DNA of 64,000 nt from CAZYFH01 sp964646815 (GCA_964646815.1 CAZYFH010000005.1:1-64000); one strand, 5' to 3'. Counted from the stretch's first letter, positions 17,469-26,179 are shown. The notes: generated from the sequence alone by a model not told the origin. Numbers and translations: made by a program.

Positions 17469-18188
17469 TTATTCGAGCCTGAAGGTCGCCTCAGCGATCC
17501 CCCCAGCGGTGACGGTCACCTGCTGTGGGACACCCGCGTAGCGCTCGTGCCAGATCGTGAGCTCGTAGGTGCCAGGCGGGATGCCGGAGAGCTCGAAGCC
17601 GCCGTCGGATCCCGTCACTGCGCCGGTGTTGTTCGAAACAACCACCCACCCGCGCATCCATCGGTGCGAGTCACACTCGATGCGAACGACACCGGGGCGC
17701 CGAAGTGGCCGTTTGATGCTCATCCCCGCGCTCGGGATCGCGATATTGAACAGCGACCGCTGCCGGTCATCGTACGCATGGGTGGTATGGAGCGTGTCGT
17801 CCTCGCTCCGCACGTCGATCTGCGTGCGCGTTTTCGCGAGCTGCACGCGCGGCACGAAGTAGCATCCGCTGTTGTTGATAACCGGCATTGGCACCGCCGC
17901 ATCGTCCCAGGGCACGCCGGTGACGATGACAACCGCATTAGCGACCCCGCCATCGGCGTCGACGACCGTGGCGCGATCCTCGACCTCGTCGCCACAGACC
18001 GCCTGGTCGGTGGTTACCGCGACCATGGTCCGCTCTGGTGCTGTGCCGACGCTGGCGCGCCCGATGATGGTGCCCGTCGCCTGCTCGCCCACGGCAGCGA
18101 ACGATGCGGTCGGCGTCTGGGCGGTGAGACCGATGGCCACGACCGCCGCCGCAAGCGTCACGCCGGCGACCCGTGAGTGGTTGACCAT
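17469..18188 (-). CDS. Secreted cupredoxin-like protein with C-terminal carboxypeptidase-regulatory-like segment
   Basis: An exported 239-residue protein (signal VTLAAAVVAIGLTAQ). The middle shows the pattern of plastocyanin-like or methylamine-utilisation-type proteins: paired cysteines/histidines CYFVPRVQLA and TLHTTH, and then IECDSHRWMRGWVVV, giving potential copper ligands H, C, H and M. The tail (TGSDGGFELSGIPPGTYELT) is a carboxypeptidase-regulatory-like beta sandwich. Met 18188 was chosen because the signal peptide starts there; the upstream frame extension is arginine-rich and overlaps the ABC gene. It follows the ABC exporter gene by 25 bases on the same strand. Copper binding is inferred from residue pattern. 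Confidence 0.7.
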   Translation of the reverse strand: MVNHSRVAGVTLAAAVVAIGLTAQTPTASFAAVGEQATGTIIGRASVGTAPERTMVAVTTDQAVCGDEVEDRATVVDADGGVANAVVIVTGVPWDDAAVPMPVINNSGCYFVPRVQLAKTRTQIDVRSEDDTLHTTHAYDDRQRSLFNIAIPSAGMSIKRPLRRPGVVRIECDSHRWMRGWVVVSNNTGAVTGSDGGFELSGIPPGTYELTIWHERYAGVPQQVTVTAGGIAEATFRLE

Positions 18189-18213
18189 CTGCCTGTAACT
18201 CCGAGCAACGCGA

Positions 18214-20055
18214 CTACAAGGCGCCCGAGGCCCGCGTCTCTGACGGCGCCGCCGCGGCGACCGGCTCCGGCGTGAAGTCCTCACCGGGATTGATGAACCG
18301 GTTCCGCTCCAATCGATACTGTTTGTCGTAGAGCTGCTTGTATCGCCCATCGACTGCGATCAGCTCGTCGTGGGTGCCGCGCTCCACGATCTCGCCACCC
18401 TCGAGCACCAGGATCTGATCGGCGCTCTGAATTGTCGAGAGCCGGTGCGCGATGACGAACGTCGTGCGTCCGCGTCGAAGCGCCCACAAGCCGTCCTGAA
18501 TCAACGCCTCGCTTTCGCTGTCGAGGCTGGACGTCGCCTCGTCGAGGATGAGCAACCGTGGGTCGGCGAGAATGGCCCGCGCGATGGCCACCCGCTGGCG
18601 CTGGCCGCCAGACAGTTTCACGCCGCGCTCGCCGACGATCGTGTCATACCCATCCCGGAACTCCTGGATGAACTCGTCGCAGTGCGCGATCCGACCCACC
18701 GCACGGATCTCCTCCGCGGTGGCATGAGCGTTGGCAAAGCTGATGTTCGACGAGATTGTCCCGTCGAACAGGAAGTTCTCCTGGAGCACGACACCGAGAT
18801 ATCCGCGGTAGTCCTTAAGCCGCAGCGACTCGAGATCGCGGCCGTCAAGGAGCACCCGGCCAGACCCGGGGTGATTGAACGCCATGACCAGGCTAATGAG
18901 GGTGCTCTTCCCGGATCCGCTTGACCCGACGAGCGCCGTAGTCGTCCCAGGCGCACCCGTGAGCGACACCCCTTTCAACACCGGAACGCCTGGTTCGTAC
19001 TCGAACCACACATCCTCCAGCCGTACCTCGCCTTCGAGGTTGTCGACTGATGCGCGGCCTTCGTCCTCGTCGTCCTCGGTCGCCATCTGCCGGATCTCCC
19101 GGATCCGATCCAGGCCTGCGAACGCTTCGGTGACCTGCGTGCCGATGGACGAAATCTGGATGACTGGCGCAATGACCAATCCGGTGAAAAGGATGTATTG
19201 CAGCATTGCCCCGGTGGTCCACGTGCCGTCGATCAAAGCCCGTCCGCCAATCACGATCATCAACGCGCCGATGACACCCACGACGAGCGTCGCCACGGAC
19301 GTGACGGCCGAGACCCCGGTCACCGCCTTCGCCACGTTGCGAAACAGCCGATGCGCGCCTTTGGCGAACACGAGCTGCTCCCGCTTCTCGACGGCGTAGG
19401 CCTTGACGATGCGGATTCCGCCCAGCGTCTCCCCGAGACGCCCGGTCAAGTCGGCATTGATCTTACCGCGCTCCCGGAACACCGGCCGGAGCTTCGAGAA
19501 AGCGACCGCAAGCGCGGTGCCGAACACGATGAGGATGATGAGGGTCAGGCTCGTCAGCTGCCAGTTGAGGTAAAAGAGCCACGCGAGCGCGACGGTCGCC
19601 GTGAACAGGCCGCCGACCAGCTGCACCAACCCGGTCCCGACAAGGTTCCGGATCCCTTCCGCGTCCGTCATGATGCGAGAGATGAGGACACCGGTCTGGG
19701 TGGAATCGAAATACCGGATGGGCAAGCGTGACGCGTGCATCATCACCTTCTTGCGCATCTCGGTGATGGCCCGCTGCGCCGCCACGCCGAGCACCTGCGA
19801 CAACCCGAACGACGTGGCCGACTGGACGACGGTGGCCCCCAGACCGAGGGCGCCGAGCCAGAGCAGCAGATCCGCCCGCCCGCTCGGAATAACGTCGTCG
19901 ATCACAAACTGTGACATCGCCGGCAGCGCGAGTCCCGCGACCCGACTGACGAGCATCATCGCGAGGCCAAGCGCCAGCCGGTACCGATAGCGCCATACGA
20001 GCGCGCGGGCCTCGTCCCACGAGCCCGCCGTTATGCGTCTTTTGGTCTCCGCCAT
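18214..20055 (-). CDS. ABC exporter, fused membrane and ATPase domains (MsbA/LmrA-like)
   Basis: A homodimeric half-transporter of 613 residues. The N-terminal domain has six predicted helices (for example LALGLAMMLVSRVAGLALPAM), and the C-terminal domain is a full nucleotide-binding domain. Walker A is GSSGSGKST, the signature is LSGGQRQRVAIARA, Walker B is LLILDEATSSLDSE and the H-loop is FVIAHRLST. It probably exports a lipid or other hydrophobic compound. I chose ATG 20055 (MAETKRR) over the upstream ATG 20109 because a GAGG-type site lies just before it and the leader is not conserved-looking. Substrate cannot be assigned. Confidence 0.9.
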   Translation of the reverse strand: MAETKRRITAGSWDEARALVWRYRYRLALGLAMMLVSRVAGLALPAMSQFVIDDVIPSGRADLLLWLGALGLGATVVQSATSFGLSQVLGVAAQRAITEMRKKVMMHASRLPIRYFDSTQTGVLISRIMTDAEGIRNLVGTGLVQLVGGLFTATVALAWLFYLNWQLTSLTLIILIVFGTALAVAFSKLRPVFRERGKINADLTGRLGETLGGIRIVKAYAVEKREQLVFAKGAHRLFRNVAKAVTGVSAVTSVATLVVGVIGALMIVIGGRALIDGTWTTGAMLQYILFTGLVIAPVIQISSIGTQVTEAFAGLDRIREIRQMATEDDEDEGRASVDNLEGEVRLEDVWFEYEPGVPVLKGVSLTGAPGTTTALVGSSGSGKSTLISLVMAFNHPGSGRVLLDGRDLESLRLKDYRGYLGVVLQENFLFDGTISSNISFANAHATAEEIRAVGRIAHCDEFIQEFRDGYDTIVGERGVKLSGGQRQRVAIARAILADPRLLILDEATSSLDSESEALIQDGLWALRRGRTTFVIAHRLSTIQSADQILVLEGGEIVERGTHDELIAVDGRYKQLYDKQYRLERNRFINPGEDFTPEPVAAAAPSETRASGAL

Positions 20056-20142
20056 GTCCCTCACCGTGGCCGTGGTCACGAGCCACGTCGTTGGCCCCGG
20101 CGCCCGCACGGAGGCTCTGACGCTCCTGCGCAGCCGAGTCTC

Positions 20143-20178
20143 GAACCGAGTTCTTCAGTCTAGTTCACGTAGTAGACT
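20143..20178 (+). promoter_or_regulatory. Two inverted repeats immediately upstream of dinB, candidate regulatory site
   Basis: GAAC-CGA-GTTC at 20143-20153 is followed by AGTCTA (20157-20162) and its reverse complement TAGACT (20173-20178) with a 10-base spacer, ending seven bases before the dinB ATG. dinB is usually under LexA control, and GAAC/GTTC half-sites occur in several LexA boxes, though the usual spacer differs. Assignment as an SOS operator is speculative. Confidence 0.3.
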
Positions 20179-20184
20179 TTCGCC

Positions 20185-21282
20185 ATGGGTTCACCCTCTC
20201 GGCGCATCGTGCATGTCGACATGGACGCCTTCTATGCGTCGGTCGAACAGCGCGATGATCCGAATCTGCGCGGTAAACCGGTTGCCGTCGGCGGGCGACC
20301 GGAAGGGCGTGGGGTCGTCGCGGCAGCGAGCTACGAAGCGCGTGAGTACGGTGTTCGCTCAGCGACGTCGATGGCGAAGGCGGTACGCCTGTGCCCGAAT
20401 CTCGTGATCGTGCGCCCAAACTTCGCAAAATACCGCGCGGTGTCGCAACAGGTGTTCAATCTCTTTCGGTCGGTGACTGCCGCGGTGGAGCCACTCTCCC
20501 TCGACGAGGCCTATCTCGATGTGACCGAGAACGCGTGGGGAGAACCGCTGGCGACGACCGTCGCCAAGCGTCTCAAGCGCCAGATCAGGAAGGAGACCGG
20601 GTTAACGGCCTCGGCCGGTGTGGCGACCAACAAGTTCATCGCGAAGATCGCGTCCGGCTGGAAGAAGCCAGACGGGCTCACGGTCGTACCCCGGGAGCGC
20701 ATCGAGCGATTCCTCCACCTGTTGCCGGTGGAGGCGCTCTGGGGGGTCGGCCCCGTCACGGCGCGCAAGCTGCGCGCGCACAGCATCGTGAAACTGGTGG
20801 ACGTGCGCGGTATCGACCTCGACGCGCTTTCGCGGATCGTGGGAAGCCAGGCGGGCTGGCTTCAAAGGCTGGCGCACGGCATCGACGACCGGCCCGTCGT
20901 GACCAATCGGCCGGCCAAGTCCTGCAGCTCGGAGAACACCTATGCAGCGGACCTCGACGACCTCGATACCATCAGGATCGAAGTGGACCGCCTAGCGCGC
21001 CGCACGGCTGCCTGGCTTGAGCGGAAGCCGGTCTTCGCTCGAACCGTCACGATCAAGGTGCGCTACGCCGACTTCATGACGATCACAAGGAGTAAGACCA
21101 CCCCGTTCCCGACGCAGGACGCGGACGCCTTGGCCCGGCGTGCCGTCGCGTTGCTCGACCGAACGGACGCTGGGACGCGGCCGGTCCGGCTATTGGGTGT
21201 CGGCGTGCACAACCTGGCACCGACTGCCAACGCGCGTCCGGACGACCAGGTGGGTCCGCTCCTCTGGGACGCCGCAACCTGA
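20185..21282 (+). CDS. dinB: DNA polymerase IV (Y-family translesion polymerase)
   Basis: An error-prone Y-family polymerase for bypass of damaged template bases. Metal-binding motifs are HVDMDAFYASVEQ at the N-terminus and SLDEAYLDVTE, about 100 residues in. Next come AGVATNKFIAKIAS, the helix-hairpin-helix thumb WGVGPVTARKL and the little-finger domain ending RLLGVGVHNL. The 365-residue length is normal. The C-terminus is short and has no obvious beta-clamp-binding pentapeptide at the very end. It starts a cluster on the plus strand. Confidence 0.95.
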   Translation: MGSPSRRIVHVDMDAFYASVEQRDDPNLRGKPVAVGGRPEGRGVVAAASYEAREYGVRSATSMAKAVRLCPNLVIVRPNFAKYRAVSQQVFNLFRSVTAAVEPLSLDEAYLDVTENAWGEPLATTVAKRLKRQIRKETGLTASAGVATNKFIAKIASGWKKPDGLTVVPRERIERFLHLLPVEALWGVGPVTARKLRAHSIVKLVDVRGIDLDALSRIVGSQAGWLQRLAHGIDDRPVVTNRPAKSCSSENTYAADLDDLDTIRIEVDRLARRTAAWLERKPVFARTVTIKVRYADFMTITRSKTTPFPTQDADALARRAVALLDRTDAGTRPVRLLGVGVHNLAPTANARPDDQVGPLLWDAAT

Positions 21283-21389
21283 TGTAGACGGGGCTTCTCC
21301 CCAAGCCCCCGCGCTGTGCGCGCCTTGGCCGTTGCCGACGGTCCGAGATGAGCCCGCCATGCCCGTTTCGTACCGCGTCACGGCCTAAG

Positions 21390-21406
21390 TACTCCTGTGC
21401 GGAGTA
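21390..21406 (+). repeat. Perfect inverted repeat TACTCC-N5-GGAGTA before a small ORF
   Basis: Two 6-base arms (21390-21395 and 21401-21406) lie 10 bases before the ATG at 21417. The position suits an operator or a structured leader, and the right arm GGAG could also act as ribosome-binding site, so the hairpin could mask it. No regulator is identified. Confidence 0.35.
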
Positions 21407-21416
21407 TGATCGGTCG

Positions 21417-21653
21417 ATGCTCAGGGGATCGCGTGAGGGCCTACTCCGAAAGATCCAGCCCATCAGCATCCACGGCCAACTTTCGTTTGACGTGCACTAC
21501 AACCACGCCGACGATCCGGACGGCGCCGTCGACGCGGCGCGTGTGGGTCCGGAGTCAATGGACCGCGGACTCGAGCCGGGCGACCGCATCCGGCTCGAAT
21601 ACGTGCTTGGCGCGGTGACCAGCATCACCCGCGCCGAGGATCCCAAGTCCTAG
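21417..21653 (+). CDS. Small conserved-looking hypothetical protein (78 residues)
   Basis: Not recognised. The frame from ATG 21417 gives a compact acidic protein with IQPISIHGQLSFDVHY near the start and GLEPGDRIRLEYVLGAVTS near the end, which looks like a small beta-barrel-type fold. GGAGTA about 11 bases upstream could serve as ribosome site. It sits between dinB and rsgA on the same strand, with its stop only seven bases before the rsgA start. Codon usage resembles the neighbours, supporting a real gene. Confidence 0.55.
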   Translation: MLRGSREGLLRKIQPISIHGQLSFDVHYNHADDPDGAVDAARVGPESMDRGLEPGDRIRLEYVLGAVTSITRAEDPKS

Positions 21654-21660
21654 CAGGCTC

Positions 21661-22761
21661 GTGCCACGAAACCCGACCCTCGACCAGCTCGGCTGGAGCG
21701 AGTGCTTCGCTCGATCCTTCGACGCGCTCGACGACCCAGACATCGTGCCGGCCCGGGTCGCGATCGAGCACAACCACCTCTACCGAGTGCTCGCGCCCCA
21801 GGGAGAAGTACTGGCCGAGGCGGCAGGGCGTCTACGACATCACGCCGCCGATCCAGCCTCACTGCCCGCGGTCGGAGACTGGATCGCGGTCCAGATGGCC
21901 GAGACCGAAGACTCGCACGCTACGATTCGGGCGGTCCTACCGCGCCGGAGTTGTTTCTCCCGCAAGGCCGCCGGGGCTGGTGGCCGACTGCGAGGCGGCG
22001 CGACCACACGTCAGGTCGTGGCATCGAATGTCGACGTCGTGCTACTGGTCACCGGTCTCGACAACAACTTCAGCCCGCAACGGATCGAACGGTACCTGGT
22101 CGCCGCGTCAGACAGCGGTGCGAGGCCGGTCGTCGTCCTGAACAAGGCAGACCTGCGAGACAACGTCGCGGCATGTGTCGACGCGGTTCGGAAGTTGGCG
22201 GTCGATGTGCCGGTACACTTGACCAGCTGCGAGCGTCAGACCGGACTCGATGCGCTCGCTGGCTACCTGCAGCCTGGGCACACCATGGCGCTGCTCGGGT
22301 CATCTGGCGTCGGGAAGTCGACGATCATCAATCGTTTGCTTGGTCAGACACGCCAGCCAACACAGGCTGTCCGGTCGGCCGACGGCCGCGGCCGACACAC
22401 GACCGTGCATCGCGAGCTCATACTCGCGCCGGATGGCGGCATCATCATCGACACGCCCGGCATGCGAGAGTTTCAGATCTGGGACGGCGATCGCGCACTG
22501 GAGGAGGCCTTTGGCGACATCGAGGATCTCGGCGCGGAGTGCCACTTCCGAGACTGCAACCACCGAGCGGAGCCGCGGTGCGCCGTGCGACTAGCGGTCG
22601 AGGAGAAACGCCTCCCGGCGATCCGGCTCACGCATTATCATCGCTTGATGGACGAGCGCGCTGCGCTGGACGTTCGCCGAGACGAGCTTGCGCGTCTGGA
22701 AGACAAACGCCAGACGCAGGTCGTGCACCGCGCGATGCTGAGGAAATATAGGTCGCGATAA
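21661..22761 (+). CDS. rsgA: Ribosome small-subunit-dependent GTPase A
   Basis: A circularly permuted GTPase for late maturation of the 30S subunit. The order is diagnostic: an N-terminal OB fold, then G4 VVLNKADL before G1 GSSGVGKST, then G3 DTPGMREF. The C-terminal zinc knuckle is CHFRDCNHRAEPRCAV. The 366-residue length and GTG start at 21661 fit the family. TTRQVVASNVDVVLLV marks the domain border. Confidence 0.95.
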   Translation: MPRNPTLDQLGWSECFARSFDALDDPDIVPARVAIEHNHLYRVLAPQGEVLAEAAGRLRHHAADPASLPAVGDWIAVQMAETEDSHATIRAVLPRRSCFSRKAAGAGGRLRGGATTRQVVASNVDVVLLVTGLDNNFSPQRIERYLVAASDSGARPVVVLNKADLRDNVAACVDAVRKLAVDVPVHLTSCERQTGLDALAGYLQPGHTMALLGSSGVGKSTIINRLLGQTRQPTQAVRSADGRGRHTTVHRELILAPDGGIIIDTPGMREFQIWDGDRALEEAFGDIEDLGAECHFRDCNHRAEPRCAVRLAVEEKRLPAIRLTHYHRLMDERAALDVRRDELARLEDKRQTQVVHRAMLRKYRSR

Positions 22762-22765
22762 GCCC

Positions 22766-24034
22766 ATGGTTCCAGGTTCCAGGTTCCAGGTTCCGGGTTC
22801 TACCCCGGTGGCCGCAGCTTCCACGCGGCTCATCTCCGTAGCGTCTCTCCTCCTCCTGCTCTCACTGCCGGTGATGGCGCAGGACACGCCGACGACTATC
22901 CGCGTCGGCCTCCTAATCGATGGCGCGGGCGACACGCGCCGTAACGCAAGGATCTTCGTCGAGGACGGCGAGATCACCCGCGTGGACGGACTCCGGGGGG
23001 CCGTCACCTATGACCTGTCCGATCTGACCCTGATGCCTGGCTGGATCGACACACACGTGCACCTCGCATCGCACTTCGATACGGACGGGAGGGTGCATCG
23101 ACCGACCACGCCGGAGACACCCGCCGAATCGATGCTCCATGCGGCCGCGAACGCCTATCGCACGCTGATGGCGGGGTTCACGACGGTGCAGAGCCTCGGC
23201 AGTCCCATCGATTTGCTCCTCCGCGACGCGATCGCACGCGGCGGCATCCCCGGTCCTCGTGTCCTGACGTCGCTTCGCCCAGTGACCGCCAGCACCGGCG
23301 ACACGGACGCCATCCGAGCGGAAATCCGCCAACTGAAAGCCGACGGCGCCGACGTCATCAAGATGTTCGCATCCGGTAGCATCCGCGACGGCGGGACACG
23401 CGCGCTGACCGACGCACAGATCGAGGCGGCGTGCGACGAGGCTCGTGCCCAGGGGCTGCGGATCGCGGTCCACGCCTACGGCACCGAGGTCGTGGGTGCG
23501 GCCGTACGTGCGGGCTGTAGCTCCATCGAGCACGGGAACCGCTACGATGCCGAGGTCATCGACCTGCTCGCAACGCACGGCACGTTTCTCGACCCGCATC
23601 TCGGCCTCCTCTACGACAACTACGAGGAGCATCGGGAACGCTTTCTCGGTATAGGGAACTACACGACGGACGGCTACGCGCGCATGGCCGATGCGCGCCG
23701 CATCGGGCTGGCGACGTTTGGTCGCACGCAGCAGAACGCCGAGGTACAGGTGGTGTTCGGCACCGATGCCGTCGCCGGCGCGCATGGACGCAACTTCGAG
23801 GAGTTCATCGTGCGGGTGCGGGAAGGCGGGCAAGATGCAATGGACGCAATCGTGTCGGCCACGTCGCGCGCGGCACGCACACTTGGTCTCGACGCGATGC
23901 TGGGTCTGGTCGCCCCCGGGTTCGCAGCCGATCTCGTGGCCGTCGAGGGCAACCCCCTCGACGACATCACGGCGATGCGCCGCGTGCGTTTCGTGATGAA
24001 AGACGGTGTAGTCTACAAGAACGTCGCGTACTAG
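22766..24034 (+). CDS. Secreted amidohydrolase (imidazolonepropionase/Xaa-Pro dipeptidase-like)
   Basis: A metal-dependent TIM-barrel hydrolase of the amidohydrolase superfamily with a signal peptide (SVASLLLLLSLPVMAQD). The first metal motif is DTHVHLASHFD. The carbamylated-lysine-type block is GADVIKMFASGS, histidines follow in IAVHAYGT and SSIEHGNRYD, and the last aspartate is in VVFGTDAV. The C-terminal LGLVAPGFAADLVAVEGNPL is typical of this subfamily in Acidobacteriota. The ATG at 22766 lies inside an AGGTTCC tandem repeat, so GTG 22808, which directly begins the signal peptide, may be the true start. Substrate unknown. Confidence 0.87.
   Translation: MVPGSRFQVPGSTPVAAASTRLISVASLLLLLSLPVMAQDTPTTIRVGLLIDGAGDTRRNARIFVEDGEITRVDGLRGAVTYDLSDLTLMPGWIDTHVHLASHFDTDGRVHRPTTPETPAESMLHAAANAYRTLMAGFTTVQSLGSPIDLLLRDAIARGGIPGPRVLTSLRPVTASTGDTDAIRAEIRQLKADGADVIKMFASGSIRDGGTRALTDAQIEAACDEARAQGLRIAVHAYGTEVVGAAVRAGCSSIEHGNRYDAEVIDLLATHGTFLDPHLGLLYDNYEEHRERFLGIGNYTTDGYARMADARRIGLATFGRTQQNAEVQVVFGTDAVAGAHGRNFEEFIVRVREGGQDAMDAIVSATSRAARTLGLDAMLGLVAPGFAADLVAVEGNPLDDITAMRRVRFVMKDGVVYKNVAY
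22767..22794 (+). repeat. Tandem heptamer (AGGTTCC) x4 overlapping the start of the amidohydrolase gene
   Basis: Four consecutive copies of AGGTTCC (the first starts with T) are followed by a degenerate GGGTTC. The same heptamer or its complement recurs in intergenic spaces at 25550-25600, 27308-27380 and, degenerately, 15294-15320. It seems to belong to an interspersed repeat family. Confidence 0.7.
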
Positions 24035-24052
24035 CCGGTCGCCGCGCGCGCC

Positions 24053-24468
24053 CTACCGGCCGAGCAGCTCCAGGCTCTCGGCATGGTCGTTTTCTTCGGC
24101 CAGCATGTCCTCGACTCGGATCACCAGACCACGGTCGCCGTACGCCGACGCCTGGTCGATTCGCTTCGCGTAGTTAGCCACGACACGTCGCTCCGCCGCG
24201 ATATCAGTCAACGTCATCTGCTTCGCCGTGCGGGCCATTTTCGGGTTAATCATCAGCTCTCCGCCCAGCACCACAATCTTGTCGGCGAGAAACACCGCGT
24301 GATTCAGCTCACCCTGGATGTTCGATTTCAACTCCTCGCGCAGCTCGTGTCCCAACAATCCGTCGCGGTGACCGAGAAAGAAGGGTTGCGCAGGACGGCC
24401 TCGAGGTTGAGGTCGTCGTTGTAGCCATCGATCAGTTGCTGCTTGCGCAAGTCCTTCTTCTTCGCCAT
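24053..24468 (-). pseudogene. Ferritin-like protein gene with a frame break
   Basis: The gene starts well: AAGGAGGG just before ATG 24468 and MAKKKDLRKQQLIDGYNDDL. After LEAVLRN the frame drifts and stops after CARS near 24334. The second half, GLLGHELREELKS and the di-iron helix ELNHAVFLADKIVVLGGEL, continues in another frame to 24053. It ends RGLVIRVEDMLAEENDHAES, so the ExxH ligands are intact. One small indel near 24370-24400 would restore the frame. It is either a genuine pseudogene or an assembly error. Related to the intact ferritin-like gene at 12564. Confidence 0.72.
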
Positions 24469-24532
24469 ACGCCCTCCTTCTTGTGAGAAGATCAAAGACT
24501 AACGGCCGTCACCCACTTGGAGGAGGAGCGCG

Positions 24533-25534
24533 ATGGGTTTGACCACGATTCGAGGGATGATCGCTGGCGTCGTCGTGGCCGCCGGGGCCGCCGCCCCTAC
24601 GGTCGTCGACGCTCAACGGGAATTCCAGTTGCCCGACACCGTCGCACATCGGGCAGTGGACATCTGGAGCGAGGGAACCCGCATGGCCGGCGATCTCTAC
24701 TGGCCGAAGGGTGCGAGGCGCGGCGAGCTTCCGACGATCGTGATGAGTCATGGCTGGGGCGGCACGAAAGCGTCGCTCGTCCGAAACGCCGCGACGTTCT
24801 CGGCCGACGGGTTCATGGTGCTGGCGTTCGACTATCGAGGTTGGGGCGAGAGCGACGGCAAACTCGTGGTGATTGGCAACATGCCCGAGCGCGGTGTCAA
24901 CGGCGAAGTCAGTGTCTTAGCCCAGGAAATCCGGCGCGTCATCGATCCGATCGATCAGACCCTGGACATCACCCGCGCCTTCGACTTTATCGTGGGAGAG
25001 GCCAACGTCGACACCGCGCGCATCGGCTACTGGGGCTCGAGCTACTCCGGCGCTCATGCCATCTGGGTAGCGGCCAACGAGCCGCGGGCGACCTGCGCGG
25101 TCGGCCAGGTCGCGGCCGCGGACTCGGTGGACCTCGCGCGTACGTCGTGGAAGAACACGGACGTCGACATCGAGCACTACGCGCGGCAGCAAGCGGTCCG
25201 AAGGGCGCGCGGCGACATCCCGCCACTCCCCCAGCGCACCGACAAGGCACCCAACCTCAACGGGTGGGCGCACCTCGACAAGGTGCTCAGCTACCGGCCG
25301 GTAGAGGACGCCTCGCGCATCACGATTCCGCTGCTGGTCATCGACGCCGAGAACGAGGAGCTGTTTGATCGGCACCAGGCGGGCAAGCTATCGGTCACCC
25401 GCGCGAAGGCCAACGGCGCCAAGGCGGAGTATCGGGTAATTCCGGAGATCACGCACTACGGGATCTACGGCGAGGCGTTCGAAGAGTCAGCCGAGATGGC
25501 GCGCGCCTGGTTTAACGACTGTTTAATGAACTGA
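24533..25534 (+). CDS. Secreted alpha/beta hydrolase (CocE/dienelactone-hydrolase-like)
   Basis: An exported 333-residue hydrolase (signal region GMIAGVVVAAGAAAPTVVDAQ). Strands and loops typical of the fold are seen: PTIVMSHGWGG (oxyanion region) and VLAFDYRGWGESDG. The nucleophile elbow is IGYWGSSYSGAHA, the acid is in LLVIDAENEELFD, and histidine is in ITHYGIYG. GGAGGAG lies 13-7 bases before the ATG. The substrate could be an ester, lactone or peptide; none can be named. Confidence 0.82.
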   Translation: MGLTTIRGMIAGVVVAAGAAAPTVVDAQREFQLPDTVAHRAVDIWSEGTRMAGDLYWPKGARRGELPTIVMSHGWGGTKASLVRNAATFSADGFMVLAFDYRGWGESDGKLVVIGNMPERGVNGEVSVLAQEIRRVIDPIDQTLDITRAFDFIVGEANVDTARIGYWGSSYSGAHAIWVAANEPRATCAVGQVAAADSVDLARTSWKNTDVDIEHYARQQAVRRARGDIPPLPQRTDKAPNLNGWAHLDKVLSYRPVEDASRITIPLLVIDAENEELFDRHQAGKLSVTRAKANGAKAEYRVIPEITHYGIYGEAFEESAEMARAWFNDCLMN

Positions 25535-25549
25535 TGTCCTTCAGGTGCA

Positions 25550-25600
25550 AGGTTCAGGGTTCTTCGGGAAACCGTGCCCTGAACCTGGAACCGTGAACCC
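25550..25600. terminator. Hairpin built of heptamer repeats between convergent genes
   Basis: AGGTTCAGGG (25550-25559) pairs perfectly with CCCTGAACCT (25577-25586), a 10-bp stem with a 17-base loop. It is followed by further heptamers CTGGAAC and CGTGAAC. The hairpin lies between the convergent hydrolase and algH genes, so it could serve as a bidirectional transcription stop, though no T-run follows. The sequence belongs to the interspersed repeat family. Confidence 0.5.
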
Positions 25601-25612
25601 CGGGCACAGTAC

Positions 25613-26179
25613 CTAATGCACGCTCCCCCCACCCATCTGGAGGAGCGATGGTTCGGCTCCTACGCGTCGGATGGCCGACTCCCACATCTCGGTCGACTGC
25701 GTATTGAAGACGATGTCGAGGTCGACCTCCGCGTAGAGCCACGCCGAAGCGGCGAGCTCGGCGTCGAGCTGCCCAGCGCCCCAGCCGGCGTAGCCCGTGA
25801 GGAGACGCGTGCGCGGCGGCGGTGGCGCCTCGAGCAAGCGGCGCAGCAGGCTCTGCGAGGTCGAGAGAAAGATCCCATCACACACACGTACCGAGTCCGC
25901 GTCGCTTGGCTCCACGCCTGTCAGGATCCAGCCGCGTTCGGGTTCAAGCGGCCCCCCGATCCATAGCTCGAGACTGCTCGCGGCCGACACTGGCGGCGTC
26001 AACCGGACGGCGTCAGCGGCGGGTCGGTCCGTCGGCCGGTTCAGGACGAGACCGAACGCGCCCTCCTCCGTGTGCTCGCACAGCAGGATCACGCTCTGGT
26101 GGAAGTTGGGGTCGCAGAGCTGGGGCATCGACACGAGGAAAGAAGGGGCCAGTGACGGCGGCGTCCGTGTCTCAGTCAT
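25613..26179 (-). CDS. YqgE/AlgH family protein
   Basis: A 188-residue protein of the conserved YqgE/AlgH fold; the biochemical role is not established. Family blocks: SFLVSMPQLCDPNFHQSVIL near the start, HTEEGAFGLVLNRPT, LWIGGPLEPERGWIL and LLTGYAGWGAGQLDAEL. ATG 26179 overlaps the end of queG by eight bases, indicating co-transcription. The longer frame to 26239 is arginine-rich and lies inside queG, so it was rejected. Confidence 0.9.
   Translation of the reverse strand: MTETRTPPSLAPSFLVSMPQLCDPNFHQSVILLCEHTEEGAFGLVLNRPTDRPAADAVRLTPPVSAASSLELWIGGPLEPERGWILTGVEPSDADSVRVCDGIFLSTSQSLLRRLLEAPPPPRTRLLTGYAGWGAGQLDAELAASAWLYAEVDLDIVFNTQSTEMWESAIRRVGAEPSLLQMGGGSVH

Noticed and set aside
24053..24358. 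A complete 101-residue ferritin-like gene starting at a TTG
   Set aside because: The true start with a strong Shine-Dalgarno and conserved N-terminus lies upstream at 24468 in another frame, so this is the second half of a broken gene.
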